Origin: Atribacterota bacterium
GTDB lineage: Bacteria; Atribacterota; Phoenicimicrobiia; Phoenicimicrobiales; Phoenicimicrobiaceae
Reading direction: 5' to 3'
NCBI GenBank assembly: GCA_030599445.1
Contig: JAUVOA010000112.1
Span: 1 to 5,696, forward strand
DNA length: 5,696 nt
Shown: positions 5,338 to 5,696 of the stretch, piece by piece
Layout of the letters: the number at the start of each line of letters is the position of its first letter
Numbering within the stretch: the first letter of the stretch is position 1
The notes under the pieces: model-generated
Seen by the model: only the letters and a program-made list of their open reading frames with translations
Told to the model about the DNA's origin: nothing
Databases searched by the model: none
Made by a program: the position numbers and the translations under genes

Positions 5338-5696
5338 ATGAAAGATTTAAAAGGAACAAAAACCGAAAAGAATTTAATGGAAGCCTTTGCCGGGGAATCC
5401 CAGGCCAGAAACAAATATACTTACTTTGCTTCCAAAGCCAAAAAAGAAGGGTATGAACAGATTGCTTCTATTTTTTTAGAAACAGCTGAAAACGAAAAGG
5501 AACATGCCAAGCTCCACTTTAAAAAATTAGCAGGAATCGGAAACACTATTGATAATTTAAAAGCAGCAGCTGCCGGTGAAAATTTCGAATGGACAGAAAT
5601 GTACCCTCGCATGGCTGAAGAAGCAAAAGAAGAAGGGTTTGAAGAAATTGCTAAGATGTTTGAGGGGATTGCTGAAATTGAAAAAGGACATGAAGC
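5338..5696 (+). CDS. rbr: Rubrerythrin, N-terminal diiron domain (3' end outside window)
   Basis: It is a cytoplasmic peroxidase that reduces hydrogen peroxide to water with electrons from rubredoxin. The window shows 119 complete codons, beginning MKDLKGTKTEKNLMEAFAGE, the standard rubrerythrin opening. Expected diiron ligands of the ferritin-like four-helix domain are present: Glu20 (AFAGES), Glu53 and His56 (ENEKEHAK), Glu81 and Glu84 (AAGENFEWTEMYP), and Glu115 and His118 (EIEKGHE). The stretch between the second and third helices is shorter than in Desulfovibrio vulgaris rubrerythrin. The C-terminal rubredoxin-like FeCys4 domain, if present, lies beyond the window. TTTTAGGAGG at 5321-5330 precedes the ATG at 5338 by seven bases. 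An out-of-frame ATG at 5331 is too close to the ribosome binding site and does not give this protein. It is 263 bases from fprA, so it probably has its own promoter while serving the same stress response. Confidence 0.96.
   Translation, partial: MKDLKGTKTEKNLMEAFAGESQARNKYTYFASKAKKEGYEQIASIFLETAENEKEHAKLHFKKLAGIGNTIDNLKAAAAGENFEWTEMYPRMAEEAKEEGFEEIAKMFEGIAEIEKGHE

Noticed and set aside
5421..5612. Minus-strand open frame inside rbr
   Set aside because: It is antisense to conserved rubrerythrin codons.
1..5696. CRISPR arrays, tRNA or rRNA genes, intact insertion sequences, phage genes
   Set aside because: No regularly spaced direct repeats, no cloverleaf or rRNA sequence and no transposase or phage-like reading frame was seen on either strand.

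Overview
The window comes from an AT-rich anaerobic bacterium. The evidence is a run of oxygen-, superoxide-, peroxide- and nitric oxide-defence genes of the strict-anaerobe type (desulfoferrodoxin, flavoredoxin-rubredoxin fusion, flavodiiron protein, rubrerythrin), strong AGGAGG-type ribosome binding sites and sigma70-like promoter hexamers. A LolA-like exported protein at the left edge would fit a diderm, for example a Halanaerobiales-type or Atribacterota-type lineage, but LolA-fold proteins also occur in monoderm Firmicutes. The phylum is therefore only a guess. All supported genes lie on the + strand.

Left part (1-2148): the 3' portion of a Met-rich LolA-like exported protein is followed by a likely hairpin terminator. 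A cytoplasmic protein of unknown function with a PH/GRAM-like pattern (990-1418) comes next. Then a membrane-anchored, Gly/Met-rich protein (1469-2062) carries a thrombospondin type 3-like calcium loop, a three-cysteine cluster and a C-terminal helical module. A strong intrinsic terminator at 2108-2148 closes this block. Its function is not known, and it is the least understood part of the window.

Right part (2175-5696): a clear promoter with an overlapping inverted repeat drives an Rrf2-family regulator that has the three cysteines expected for an Fe-S cluster. Its 3' end overlaps the start of a 2Fe desulfoferrodoxin (superoxide reductase). After a gap holding a perfect hairpin come an Hrb-type flavin reductase-rubredoxin fusion and a flavodiiron protein only 2 bp downstream. 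A second, larger palindromic element of the same GTAGRGG-ended family follows, and then the 5' part of a rubrerythrin cut by the window end.

How the genes fit together (family knowledge plus inference): Hrb takes electrons from NAD(P)H through FMN to rubredoxin. Rubredoxin feeds FprA (O2 to water, or NO to N2O) and can also feed superoxide reductase and rubrerythrin (peroxide to water). The Rrf2 protein probably senses the stress through its Fe-S cluster and represses from the dyad in its own promoter. A strong internal ribosome binding site inside the fusion gene could also release free rubredoxin, the shared electron carrier. The defence cluster is a known type. The points most worth following up are the internal rubredoxin start, the operator, the palindromic elements and the exported protein at 1469-2062.
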